Of a DNA stretch of 37,094 nucleotides, positions 8,801 to 15,626 are shown piece after piece. The stretch is from Clostridia bacterium (GTDB taxonomy: Bacteria > Bacillota > Clostridia > Christensenellales > Aristaeellaceae). The stretch covers positions 1 through 37,094 of the forward strand of contig JAFRPG010000079.1 in the NCBI GenBank assembly GCA_017429265.1. The letters run 5' to 3'. The translations under genes were made by a program, and so were the position numbers. The number at the start of each line of letters is the position of its first letter. Position 1 is the first letter of the stretch. Below the pieces are notes generated by a model. The model was not told the DNA's origin. It made no database searches and saw nothing but the letters and a program-made list of their open reading frames with translations.

Positions 8801-9216
8801 TCCTCGTCCTCGGCGGCGGGAGTCTCTTCCTCGGCAGCGGGCTCCTCCTCAGCGGCGGGAGTCTCCTCCTCAGCAGCAGGAGTCTCTTCCTCGGCAGCGG
8901 GAGTCTCCTCCTCAGCGGCAGGAGTCTCCTCCTCGGCAGCGGGAGTCTCTTCCTCGGCGGCGGGAGTCTCCTCCTCGGCAGCGGGAGTCTCTTCCTCGGC
9001 GGCGGGAGTCTCTTCCTCCGCTGGCGCGGGAGTCTCTTCCTCAGCGGCAGGCGCTTCCTCCGCGGGAGCGGGGGCAGCTTCCTCGGCCGCGGGAGCCTGT
9101 TCGGTCTCTTCGGCAGCGGGGACTGTCACCTCATCATCAGCAAAAGCAGCCGGGATCGAAATCACGGATGTCAGCAGAAGACAAGTCGCCAAAAGTAAGG
9201 CTAGTTTTCTCTTCAT
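5899..9216 (-). CDS. Secreted BspA-type leucine-rich repeat and DUF4214 protein
   Basis: An 1105-residue exported protein. Residues 1-26 are a signal peptide (MKRKLALLLATCLLLTS, cut near AFA). Residues about 35-158 are a low-complexity acidic stretch of about ten AAEEETP heptads. Residues 159-225 form a small beta-rich domain, followed by a second acidic linker to about 330. Residues 355-560 hold about nine 23-residue BspA-type leucine-rich repeats (TEIGxxAFxxCxxLxxIxLP). Residues 605-1100 hold eight units in four pairs with the DUF4214 pattern (YxxxLxRDPD, NNWxxxLxxG, FxxSxEF). No LPXTG or membrane anchor is present. The start is ATG behind AAAGGAG. A role in surface binding or as an S-layer-like protein is family-based inference. 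Confidence 0.93.
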   Translation of the reverse strand: MKRKLALLLATCLLLTSVISIPAAFADDEVTVPAAEETEQAPAAEEAAPAPAEEAPAAEEETPAPAEEETPAAEEETPAAEEETPAAEEETPAAEEETPAAEEETPAAEEETPAAEEETPAAEEEPAAEEETPAAEDEEPAAEDEEPAEEFAAGYVRVAAGTVLYANAALTVKVGTLQASAILYATAEADDALAVTYADGENFASAYVRAAQAASLTDEEAAAQLASLETVTRGAVTLAPVAFVEAAEAAEEEEIPAEVTEEAAEEEEAPVEATEETPVEEIPADETAEAVEVAEEPEAEEVEEAGSEETVEVEYSEATEIEYILANFEVDDETDPKTIISYKGLGGVVTIPERITKIGPYAFSEHKGITAITIPDTVTEIGIGAFNQCVGLTNIALPSALSGRLNDRMFYGCTGLKTVSLPAGITEIGDSVFENCTNLDGISLPTGVTEIGANAFAYNVSLSKMVFPSKIKKIKDKAFLGCTKLPSLDLNDDCEEIGEYAFATCTSVTSLHLPASLKTIGAYAFNGDSGITVVNVPDTCTEIGEFAFDNIGANPTFQIKNKDCILRPYCLGRRGHLYGDTNAKEYAKDFPEMIYCGPFQISDFILQVYKALLNRDGDGDGVFAWSVALANKKETGASLVDSFVGSGEFASRNLIEEDAIKAIYQAMLKRDPSTTEMDDALDALYDGVSLHWLVDQIAQGTEFIGLCSTNYKVDPGKVNLTENRDQNRGVTAFVSRAYRNMMGRDPDIPGLNNWTGALNNNKISGANLVDQFVSSQEFINMKKDVEDTIKILYKVMFDEDNPDTAGMENWKTHMDLGMSIHWLVDQFASCDAHFANICATYEITPGRVNLKEARDVSVQITWFVNRSFKHLLNYSSVDAATLNNWCGKLINREVTAGAFIQHLLVNQEYTKRNLTPEQAITALYNVLFNRNPSGGEDDPWKDAMNNGVSILYVANGMVVSAEFNSLCTNECKPMLPGQVASGEMRDRNVGVTAFVARCYTVVLKRAFDVPGMNNWCGQLVTKKMTARQVADEFLFSAEALGWNRSNEEFVAVCYSLYLNRDASADPDSVHWVNALNNGIMTRKQVSAGIAASPEFKAILASYGIK
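8767..9039 (-). repeat. 21-bp tandem repeat encoding AAEEETP heptads
   Basis: Within the repeat protein, a 21-bp unit coding for AAEEETP or close variants is repeated about ten times, some copies identical at DNA level and others differing in synonymous positions. Such arrays can change copy number by slippage. Confidence 0.9.
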
Positions 9217-9256
9217 GGCCGTTTCACTCCTTTAATAGGGTATTTTGCCTTTTACT

Positions 9257-9284
9257 ATTATAGGCATCGCCATCAAAAAGTCAA
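9257..9284 (-). promoter_or_regulatory. Promoter of the secreted repeat protein gene
   Basis: Minus-strand TTGACT (9279-9284), 16 bases, TATAAT (9257-9262), about 40 bp before the start at 9216. It is back to back with the plus-strand promoter at 9398-9426; the 246-bp intergenic region otherwise shows only AT-rich sequence. Confidence 0.8.
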
Positions 9285-9397
9285 TCCCGCCGACTGAATT
9301 GTTATTGTTCTCCCCTCGGAATTCACATATGTTAACAGCTTTGATCAAAAGGTATTAAACTTTATCGCGCTTCATTCACAAATTCGGAGGCAGAACG

Positions 9398-9426
9398 TTG
9401 ACAAGCGTTCCTTCCTATTGTACACT
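9398..9426 (+). promoter_or_regulatory. Promoter of the polysaccharide export operon
   Basis: TTGACA (9398-9403), a 17-base spacer and TACACT (9421-9426), about 37 bp before the glycosyltransferase start at 9463. The -35 box is a perfect consensus. Confidence 0.8.
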
Positions 9427-9462
9427 TTTCGGGATGAATCGGTGCGAAAAGGGCGGGTGACG

Positions 9463-10758
9463 ATGGATCTGTATCAGCTCAGGCGGAAACTGCGGCGCTT
9501 CGCAGAGGCCGCCATGGTGCGCGTCGCGCCCCTGACGCACATCGTGCCCGAACGTTTCCGCCACCGCCTGCGGGACGGGATCCTGCGTGTCAGCGGCATC
9601 AGCAAAGGCCGCGAGCCGCGCCGCCTGCCCGCGCCCTGGCAACCCGGACAGGACCCGGCCGGCATCAATCTCTACGGCTTTTTCAAGGCCTCCAACGGCC
9701 TGGCCCAGGGGGTCCGGCTCTACGCCGGCGCCATCGACCAAGCCGGGATCCCGCTCAGCTGCCTCAACACCGACTTTCTCTACTGGCTGCCGCAGAACGA
9801 CACCTCGTGGGACAGCCGCCTCACCCAACAGGCGCCCTATGCGATCAACGTTGTCCACATCAACCCCGACCAGTGGGTCGAGGCCACCAACTGCTACCCG
9901 ATCTCCTTTTTCGACGGACGCTATACGATCGGCGTGTGGCTCTGGGAGCTGGAGGATATCCCCGCCGCCTGGTCCGCCTCCCTCCCCTACGTCCGGGAGC
10001 TGTGGGCACCCTCGCGCTTCATCGCAGATGCCCTGCGGAAGGTGACCGACATCCCCGTCACCGTGATCCCCTACGGCGTCGAGGCACCCCTGGATGAGCG
10101 CCTGAACCGGGTTGATTTCGGGCTGCCGGAGGATGCCTTCCTCGTGCTGGTGATGTACGACGCCAACAGCTACGCCAGCCGCAAAAACCCGGAGGGTGCG
10201 ATCGAGGCCTTCCTCCGCGCCTTCGGAACGCATCCGGACCGCGCCAGGCTCGTCATCAAGATCAACCACCCGCAGAAGGCGGATCTCCGGCGGATCGAGC
10301 GCCTCCTGGGCAAAGACGGCCCGTATATCCTGATCCGCGAGACGATGGACAAGCCGCGCCTCAACCGCCTGATCGCCCTGTGCGACGTCTATCTGAGCCT
10401 CCACCGCAGCGAGGGCTTCGGTTTGGTGATGGCGGAGGCCATGCTGCTCGGCGTACCGACGGTGGCCACCGGCTGGTCCGCCAATACCGAGTTCATGCCG
10501 GAGGACTGCGCCTGCCTCGTGGGCTGCAGCCTCGTGCCCGTCGGCGAGGCCTATCAGTACGCCGCGCCCGGCCAGCGCTGGGCCGATCCCGACCTCGACC
10601 GGGCCGCGGACGCCCTGCGCCGCCTGATGGACGATCCGGAGGCTGCGCGCGCGATGGCCGCCCGCGGGCAGCAATACATCCGCGAGCACCTCTCCCCCGA
10701 AGTCTGTGCCCGGCGCATCCGGGAGCGTTTCGATACCATCCTGCAGGAAGGAGGCTGA
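9463..10758 (+). CDS. GT4 family glycosyltransferase
   Basis: A 431-residue GT-B glycosyltransferase, first gene of a four-gene operon with a polysaccharide ABC exporter and RmlD. The donor-binding EX7E motif is EGFGLVMAE in the C-terminal half, preceded by ALCDVYLSLHRS, and the N-terminal Rossmann half begins near INLYGFFKASNGLAQGVR. The first 55 residues are basic and helical, without a signal peptide. The start ATG 9463 gives the best fit to the family; a TTG at 9418 lies inside the promoter and is rejected. It probably adds a sugar to a lipid-linked glycan on the inner membrane face. The nucleotide sugar is unknown, though the RmlD gene downstream suggests rhamnose is present in the polymer. 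Confidence 0.88.
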   Translation: MDLYQLRRKLRRFAEAAMVRVAPLTHIVPERFRHRLRDGILRVSGISKGREPRRLPAPWQPGQDPAGINLYGFFKASNGLAQGVRLYAGAIDQAGIPLSCLNTDFLYWLPQNDTSWDSRLTQQAPYAINVVHINPDQWVEATNCYPISFFDGRYTIGVWLWELEDIPAAWSASLPYVRELWAPSRFIADALRKVTDIPVTVIPYGVEAPLDERLNRVDFGLPEDAFLVLVMYDANSYASRKNPEGAIEAFLRAFGTHPDRARLVIKINHPQKADLRRIERLLGKDGPYILIRETMDKPRLNRLIALCDVYLSLHRSEGFGLVMAEAMLLGVPTVATGWSANTEFMPEDCACLVGCSLVPVGEAYQYAAPGQRWADPDLDRAADALRRLMDDPEAARAMAARGQQYIREHLSPEVCARRIRERFDTILQEGG

Positions 10759-10762
10759 GCAC

Positions 10763-11767
10763 TTGGAAAAGGACAGACCGAACACGTTTCCGGCCACCGC
10801 TCCCTGGGGCGCGGCCGTCATCGGCCTGCTGGCTCTCCTCTTCCGCTGGATCGTCCGGGACAGCTGGACCGAGGGCGCGGGTGCCTTCATCCTCCGCTGG
10901 TACTGGCCGCTTGCGGCGCTCTCCGCAGCCGCCTGGATCCTGGGCGTGATGCGCTATCATCACAACAGGAAGAACAACCGCACGACCTTCTTCGGCGAGC
11001 TGATCGGCGAGACCAACCGTTACCGCTACCTGATCTCGCGCCTGGTCTCGAGGGACTTCCAGAACAAGTACCGCCAGAGCATTCTCGGCGTGCTGTGGAG
11101 CTTCATCAATCCCCTGCTCACGATGGTGGTGCAGTATTTCGTCTTCTCCACCCTGTTCCATCCCCAGATCGAGAACTTCCCGGTCTACCTGATGACCGGC
11201 ATCATCTTCTTCAACTTCTTCTCGGAGGGAACGACGCTGGCCCTGCAGAGCATCACCACCAACGCCGCCCTGATCAAGAAGGTCTACATGCCGCGGATCA
11301 TCTACCCGCTCAGCCGCGTGCTGTTCTCCCTCCTGAACGTCTCGATCACGCTGATCCCGCTCTTCCTGATGATCCTGATCACCGGCCTGCCGCTGACGAA
11401 GGCCGTGCTTCTGCTGCCCTTTCCGCTCCTGTGCCTGGGCATCTTCATCCTCGGGATGGGCATGATCCTCTCGGCGCTGAACGTGTTTTTCCGGGACACG
11501 GCCTTTCTCTGGGGCATCGTGACCCTGCTCTGGTCCTACCTCACGCCGCTGTTCTACCCGGAATCCATCATCCCCGACAAGTGGATTCACCTGTACCACA
11601 TCAACCCGATGTACCAGTTCATCTATTTCATCCGCTGCCTGCTCCTCGACGGAACGACGCCGCAGCCGGTGACCTACCTGTGGTGCGTGCTCTGCGCCGT
11701 CATCCCCTTCGCACTGGGCCTGTGGTTCTTCAACCGGCGGCAGGATGACTTCATCTATTACATCTGA
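10763..11767 (+). CDS. ABC-2 type polysaccharide export permease (Wzm/TagG family)
   Basis: A 334-residue integral membrane protein. Two N-terminal hydrophobic segments (AAVIGLLALLFRWIV and WPLAALSAAAWILGV) precede the usual permease core, which starts with YLISRLVSRDFQNKYR, continues with SILGVLWSFINPLLTMVV and ends with the short tail FNRRQDDFIYYI typical of the O-antigen and teichoic acid exporters. The extra N-terminal pair is longer than in most members. The start is taken as TTG 10763, placed about ten bases after AAGGAGG; no ATG fits as well. It overlaps the ATPase region downstream. Together they should flip a lipid-linked polysaccharide across the membrane. Confidence 0.9.
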   Translation: MEKDRPNTFPATAPWGAAVIGLLALLFRWIVRDSWTEGAGAFILRWYWPLAALSAAAWILGVMRYHHNRKNNRTTFFGELIGETNRYRYLISRLVSRDFQNKYRQSILGVLWSFINPLLTMVVQYFVFSTLFHPQIENFPVYLMTGIIFFNFFSEGTTLALQSITTNAALIKKVYMPRIIYPLSRVLFSLLNVSITLIPLFLMILITGLPLTKAVLLLPFPLLCLGIFILGMGMILSALNVFFRDTAFLWGIVTLLWSYLTPLFYPESIIPDKWIHLYHINPMYQFIYFIRCLLLDGTTPQPVTYLWCVLCAVIPFALGLWFFNRRQDDFIYYI

Positions 11768-11780
11768 GGAGGTGCGCCAC

Positions 11781-12518
11781 GTGAGCGAGCAGGCCATGAT
11801 CAGCGCGGCGCACTTGGGCGTCAGCTACCGGATCGACCTCAACCGGAACACCAACCTGAAGGAATTCGTGATCCACGCCCTGAAGCGCCAAAACCAATAC
11901 CGCACCTTCTGGGCCCTGCGGGACGTGAGCTTCGAAGTCATGCGCGGCGAGGTGCTCGGCGTCATCGGACGCAACGGTGCCGGCAAGAGCACCCTGCTGA
12001 AGGTGATCGCCGGCATTATCCGCCCTACGGAGGGCAGTGTGAAGCGCCGGGGCAGCATCGTCCCGATGCTCGAGCTGGGCGCCGGCTTCGATATGGACCT
12101 GACCGGGCGCGAGAACATCTACCTCAATGGCGCCATCCTCGGCTACAGCAAGGCACAGCTGGACCGCCAGCGCGACGCCATCATCGACTTCAGCGAGCTG
12201 GGCGACTTCATCGGCATGCCGCTCAAGACCTACTCCTCCGGCATGCTCTCCCGCCTGGCCTTCTCCATCGCCTCGGTGATCGAGCCGGAAGTGCTGATTG
12301 TGGATGAGATCCTCGCCGTGGGCGACGAGAGTTTCCAGCGCAAGAGCCGGCAGCGGATGATGGAGCTGATGTCGGGCGGCACGACCGTGCTCTTCGTCTC
12401 CCACAACATTCAGCAGATCCGGGAGATGTGCGGGCGTGTGCTCTGGCTGGAGCACGGGCAGGTGAAGCGCTGCGGGGAGGCCGGGCCGATCTGCGATGAG
12501 TATGAGCAGTCCCTCTGA
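11781..12518 (+). CDS. ABC transporter ATP-binding protein for polysaccharide export (Wzt/TagH-like)
   Basis: A 245-residue ATPase partner of the preceding permease. Walker A is GRNGAGKST (residues 63-71), the signature motif is YSSGMLSR and Walker B is VLIVDEILAVGD; the switch His lies in VSHN. The N-terminal insertion NRNTNLKEFVIHAL is typical of the Wzt/TagH subfamily. It ends soon after the ATPase core, so it lacks the C-terminal carbohydrate-binding domain seen in longer Wzt proteins. The start is GTG 11781, eight bases after AGGAGG at 11767-11772 near the permease stop; ATG 11796 is possible. It drives export of an undecaprenyl-linked glycan. Confidence 0.92.
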   Translation: MSEQAMISAAHLGVSYRIDLNRNTNLKEFVIHALKRQNQYRTFWALRDVSFEVMRGEVLGVIGRNGAGKSTLLKVIAGIIRPTEGSVKRRGSIVPMLELGAGFDMDLTGRENIYLNGAILGYSKAQLDRQRDAIIDFSELGDFIGMPLKTYSSGMLSRLAFSIASVIEPEVLIVDEILAVGDESFQRKSRQRMMELMSGGTTVLFVSHNIQQIREMCGRVLWLEHGQVKRCGEAGPICDEYEQSL

Positions 12519-12559
12519 GCCCTGCCCGCATCCATGGACATGAAAGGCGGAACACAGCC

Positions 12560-13405
12560 ATGAAGATCCTCGTCACGGGAGCGCACGGACAGCTCGGACG
12601 GGCCGTCTGCGCCGAACTCAATCAGAAGGGCATCCCCTGCATCGCGGCCGGGCGCGATTCCTTTACCCTGACCGACCGCGAATCCGTGGACGCGTTCGTG
12701 CGGTCGGCCGCCCCGGACGCGATCATCCACTGTGCGGCCTACACCGATGTGGACCGCGCGGAGCTTGAGCCCGAGCGCTGCATGGCCGTCAACGCGCAGG
12801 GCACGGCCTTCCTTGCCCAGGCCGCGGCCGACACGGGCGCAAAGCTGCTGCTGGTCTCCACGGATTACGTATTCTCCGGCGCCGCAGCCGAGCCCTACGG
12901 CCCCGATGATCCGCGCGGCCCGGTCAATGTGTACGGCCTGAGCAAGCTGCAGGCGGAGGAGGCCGTCCGGAGCCTTTGCAAGCGCAGCTTCATCGTGCGC
13001 ACGAGCTGGCTCTTCTCGGCGGAGGGCAGCAACTTTGTGCGGAAGATCCTCTCCCAGGCCCGGGAAACCCGGTCGCTCCGCGTGGTCTGCGATCAGACCG
13101 GCTGCCCCACCTATGCGCCGGATCTCGCCGCCTATCTCGTCCAGCTGATCCGGACGGATCACTACGGCATCACCCATGCCGTCAACAGCGGATTCTGCAC
13201 ACGGTCCGAGTTCGCCTCGGCGATCCTCCGCCTGGCCCGGATCCCCTGCCAGGTCATGCCCGTGCCGAGCTCCGTGGTCCCGTCCGTCGCCCGGCGTCCG
13301 CTCAACTCCCGCCTGGACGGAGCCGGCACGGAACCCGTCCTCCCCACCTGGCAGAGCGGCCTGCAGCGCTGCATCAGCGATCTGGTCCGCACGGGAGCGC
13401 TCTGA
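12560..13405 (+). CDS. rfbD: dTDP-4-dehydrorhamnose reductase RmlD
   Basis: A 281-residue member of the RmlD branch of extended short-chain dehydrogenases, catalysing the last step of dTDP-L-rhamnose synthesis (NAD(P)H reduction of dTDP-4-dehydro-L-rhamnose) in the cytosol. The nucleotide-binding glycine motif is TGAHGQLG at residues 6-13. The catalytic YxxxK is in YGLSK, preceded by LLVSTDYVF, and AYTDVDRAE is a signature stretch of the family. The length is normal. Start ATG 12560 follows AAAGGCGG. It is the last gene of the export operon and ends at a shared terminator; rmlA, rmlB and rmlC are not in the window. Confidence 0.92.
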   Translation: MKILVTGAHGQLGRAVCAELNQKGIPCIAAGRDSFTLTDRESVDAFVRSAAPDAIIHCAAYTDVDRAELEPERCMAVNAQGTAFLAQAAADTGAKLLLVSTDYVFSGAAAEPYGPDDPRGPVNVYGLSKLQAEEAVRSLCKRSFIVRTSWLFSAEGSNFVRKILSQARETRSLRVVCDQTGCPTYAPDLAAYLVQLIRTDHYGITHAVNSGFCTRSEFASAILRLARIPCQVMPVPSSVVPSVARRPLNSRLDGAGTEPVLPTWQSGLQRCISDLVRTGAL

Positions 13406-13437
13406 CGCGTATCTCCTGCGTCGGCATCGCTTGTACG

Positions 13438-13471
13438 ATAAAACCCCATCCGTAACGGACGGGGTTTTATC
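13438..13471. terminator. Bidirectional terminator between rfbD and rpmJ
   Basis: A long stem ATAAAACCCCATCCG (13438-13452) pairs with CGGACGGGGTTTTAT (13457-13471), with one mismatch and a short loop. The A-run and T-run make it active for both rfbD (plus) and the ribosomal cluster (minus). Confidence 0.92.
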
Positions 13472-13480
13472 ATGGGCATC

Positions 13481-13621
<141 letters not shown>

Positions 13622-13843
13622 TCAGCTCTTGCTGCGCCAGGTGATCCGACCGCGGGTCAGATCATAGGGCGAAAGCTCGACAGTAACCTTGTCTCCGGGA
13701 TAGATGCGGATGAAGTTCTGCCGCATTTTGCCGGAGATGTGTGCAATGATCTGGTAGCCGTTGGCCAGCTCTACCCTGAACATAGCGTTGGGAAGGGCCT
13801 CCACGACCTTTCCGTCCATTTCAATGACATCGTCCTTTGACAA
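13622..13843 (-). CDS. infA: Translation initiation factor IF-1
   Basis: A 73-residue OB-fold protein that binds the 30S A site during initiation. The sequence [18 protein letters not shown], then [13 protein letters not shown] and [13 protein letters not shown] is close to the Firmicutes consensus. The start is TTG at 13843: it gives the exact canonical N terminus and is preceded by AGGAGG at nine bases. An in-frame upstream ATG would add 13 residues unlike any IF-1 and overlap the preceding KOW gene. It sits between the KOW gene and rpmJ, as in related genomes. Confidence 0.95.
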   Translation of the reverse strand: MSKDDVIEMDGKVVEALPNAMFRVELANGYQIIAHISGKMRQNFIRIYPGDKVTVELSPYDLTRGRITWRSKS

Positions 13844-13847
13844 GTTT

Positions 13848-14147
13848 TCAGTCCTCCTCGCACAGGGGCTGTTCCTGGGCAAAACCCTGTTCCTTCAGAA
13901 AGCTCCGCACGTCGCTGTCCTTGAGCCGGTGCTCGCGGAGCAGCTGCGCGTAGGTCTCCATCCGGATGGGGCGCGCCCTGAGATGTTTCGTCTTTTTCTT
14001 TTTGGGGTGATCCAGCTTGCGTGTATCTCCGTCGGACATCAGCACGTATCCCTCTTCCGGCAGGGCGGTCACCACGAAGGTGCGCCTGCGGTCACGGCCC
14101 TGGGTGGATGTCACCACGCGGCCGATCTCAAAGGGAATCGGTTCCAT
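13848..14147 (-). CDS. KOW domain RNA-binding protein (L14e-like)
   Basis: A 99-residue basic protein. The first 50 residues ([19 protein letters not shown] and [11 protein letters not shown]) match the KOW-type small beta-barrel found in Firmicutes genes lying between map and infA, and [10 protein letters not shown] is a basic RNA-binding stretch. Residues 60-99 are an extra helical tail. The start at 14147 overlaps the end of map by 20 bases, so the genes are coupled. The family is known by position and fold rather than by a defined biochemical role; ribosome association is inferred. Confidence 0.85.
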   Translation of the reverse strand: MEPIPFEIGRVVTSTQGRDRRRTFVVTALPEEGYVLMSDGDTRKLDHPKKKKTKHLRARPIRMETYAQLLREHRLKDSDVRSFLKEQGFAQEQPLCEED

Positions 14148-14922
14148 GCTGCTGCTCCTTCCATTGATATCCGGGAAGCGTCAGGATCTCCGGGGGTCCT
14201 TCCTCCGTGATGACGAGGGTATGCTCGTAGTGAGCGCACCGGCTGTGGTCGCGCGTGCGCGTCGTCCAGCCGTCATCGTCCTCCGTGAGGTGCCAGTCCC
14301 CCATCGCGATCATCGGCTCGATCGCCAGCGTCATGCCGGCGCAGAGCCTCTGCCCGTGCCCGGGAAGACCGAAGTTGTAGACGGACGGTTCCTCATGCAT
14401 CTCCCGTCCGATGCCGTGGCCCGTGAGATCGTGGATCACACCGTAGCCGTGGCTTTCGGCCAGCTGCTGGACCGCTGCCCCGATGTCGCCGAGGGTCGCT
14501 CCGCTGCGTGCGCGGAAGGCGCCCGCAAAGAAGCATTGCTCCGTGACTTCGATGAGCTTCCGATCCTTCTCGCTGATCTCCCCCACGGGGACGGTCAGCG
14601 CGCTGTCGGCCTGCCAGCCATCGAGGATGAGTCCGCAGTCGATGGAGAGGATGCTCCCCTCCCGCAGGACCTCCTTCTCGGACGGGATGCCGTGCACGAC
14701 GCAGTCATCGACCGATGTGCAGACGCTGGCCGGGAATCCGTCGTATCCGAGGAAGCTCGGCACCGCGCCGCAGCTTCGGATCATCTCCTCCGCCATGCGG
14801 TCGAGCGAGGCCGTCGTGATGCCCGGCTTCACCGCCTGCGCGAGCGTCTGCAGCACTTCATGCAGCAGGGCTCCGGCGGCCCGCATCCGGGCAACCTGGC
14901 CGGGGTTCTTGACCGTGATCAC
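14128..14922 (-). CDS. map: Type I methionine aminopeptidase
   Basis: A 264-residue metalloprotease that removes the initiator methionine from nascent proteins. All active-site residues are in place: H77 (VVHGIP), metal ligands D95 (LSIDCG), D106 (WQADSA), H169 (GHGIG), E202 (AIEPM) and E233 (YEHTL). There is no N-terminal zinc finger, as in type Ia enzymes. The C terminus is slightly longer than in E. coli MetAP and overlaps the KOW gene by 20 bp. It overlaps the adk stop by four bases (14919-14922). Identity is firm. Confidence 0.95.
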   Translation of the reverse strand: MITVKNPGQVARMRAAGALLHEVLQTLAQAVKPGITTASLDRMAEEMIRSCGAVPSFLGYDGFPASVCTSVDDCVVHGIPSEKEVLREGSILSIDCGLILDGWQADSALTVPVGEISEKDRKLIEVTEQCFFAGAFRARSGATLGDIGAAVQQLAESHGYGVIHDLTGHGIGREMHEEPSVYNFGLPGHGQRLCAGMTLAIEPMIAMGDWHLTEDDDGWTTRTRDHSRCAHYEHTLVITEEGPPEILTLPGYQWKEQQHGTDSL

Positions 14923-15539
14923 GCCAGCGCCTTCATGATGGCGTCGAAGATCGTGTCCATATCGCCCGCGCCGTCGATCTTGACCAGCTTGCCCCTGCCC
15001 TGGTAGAAGTTCACCAGCGGCTCGGTCTTGCTGTGATAGGATTTCAGGCGGTTCAGGACGGTCTCGGCCTTGTCGTCGTCACGCTGGATCAGCGTTTCGC
15101 CGCAGTTGTCGCAGGTGGTCTTCCCGTTCAGCAGGGAGACATGGTAGGTCGCGCCGCACTTGAGACACACGCGACGACCGGAGATGCGCTTGATCAGCGC
15201 CTCATCCGCCACGTCCAGTTCGATCACCCTGTCGATCTCGGCGATCTTTTCCAGCGCCTCGGCCTGGGGCACGGTGCGGGGGAAGCCGTCGAGGATGTAG
15301 CCGTTCTTGCAGTCGTCCGCCTGGAGGCGGTCCTTGACGATGTCAATGATGACGTCGTCCGGAACCAGGCCGCCGGCATCCATGAAGGACTTGGCCTTGA
15401 GGCCGGTCGGGGTCTGTTCCTGGATCGCGCGGCGAAGCATGTCGCCGGTAGAAATCTGCGGAATGTTCAGCGCCGCACAGATGCGCTGCGCCTGCGTTCC
15501 CTTGCCTGCTCCGGGAGGTCCCAGAAAGATGATGTTCAT
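14919..15539 (-). CDS. adk: Adenylate kinase
   Basis: A 206-residue enzyme interconverting ATP plus AMP and two ADP. P-loop GPPGAGKGT at residues 7-15, AMP-binding STGDMLR near 30-36, and DGFPRT at 84-89 are clear. The lid domain carries four cysteines, C125, C128, C143 and C146, so it is the zinc-binding Gram-positive form. The start is ATG 15539 after AAAGGAG; the longer in-frame reading upstream has no family support. It follows secY after an 87-bp gap containing a strong hairpin. Confidence 0.96.
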   Translation of the reverse strand: MNIIFLGPPGAGKGTQAQRICAALNIPQISTGDMLRRAIQEQTPTGLKAKSFMDAGGLVPDDVIIDIVKDRLQADDCKNGYILDGFPRTVPQAEALEKIAEIDRVIELDVADEALIKRISGRRVCLKCGATYHVSLLNGKTTCDNCGETLIQRDDDKAETVLNRLKSYHSKTEPLVNFYQGRGKLVKIDGAGDMDTIFDAIMKALA

Positions 15540-15583
15540 TCCTGTCGCTCCTTTCCTGTCAGAACGGGTTGAACGGGATGCAG

Positions 15584-15617
15584 GCCATGCGCCGCACCGG
15601 ACAGCGCGGCGCATGGC
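15584..15617 (-). other. Intercistronic hairpin between secY and adk
   Basis: A perfect 12-bp stem, GCCATGCGCCGC (15584-15595) with GCGGCGCATGGC (15606-15617) and a ten-base loop, lies in the secY-adk gap. There is no T-run on either side, so it does not look like a Rho-independent terminator; processing or mRNA stability are possible roles. Confidence 0.7.
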
Positions 15618-15626
15618 TGCAGATTC

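Noticed and set aside
8767..9039. CRISPR-like regular repeats
   Set aside because: The unit is 21 bp, contiguous without spacers and translates to AAEEETP in frame within a signal-peptide protein.
5617..9198. Very long plus-strand ORF (1193 codons)
   Set aside because: It is antisense to the secreted repeat protein. Its Gly/Leu/Ser-rich end is the mirror of the AAEEETP repeats, and it has no signal peptide, ribosome binding site or family match.
9415..10890. Minus-strand ORF of 491 codons
   Set aside because: Shadow of the plus-strand GT4 glycosyltransferase, which has clear motifs, a start signal and a promoter.
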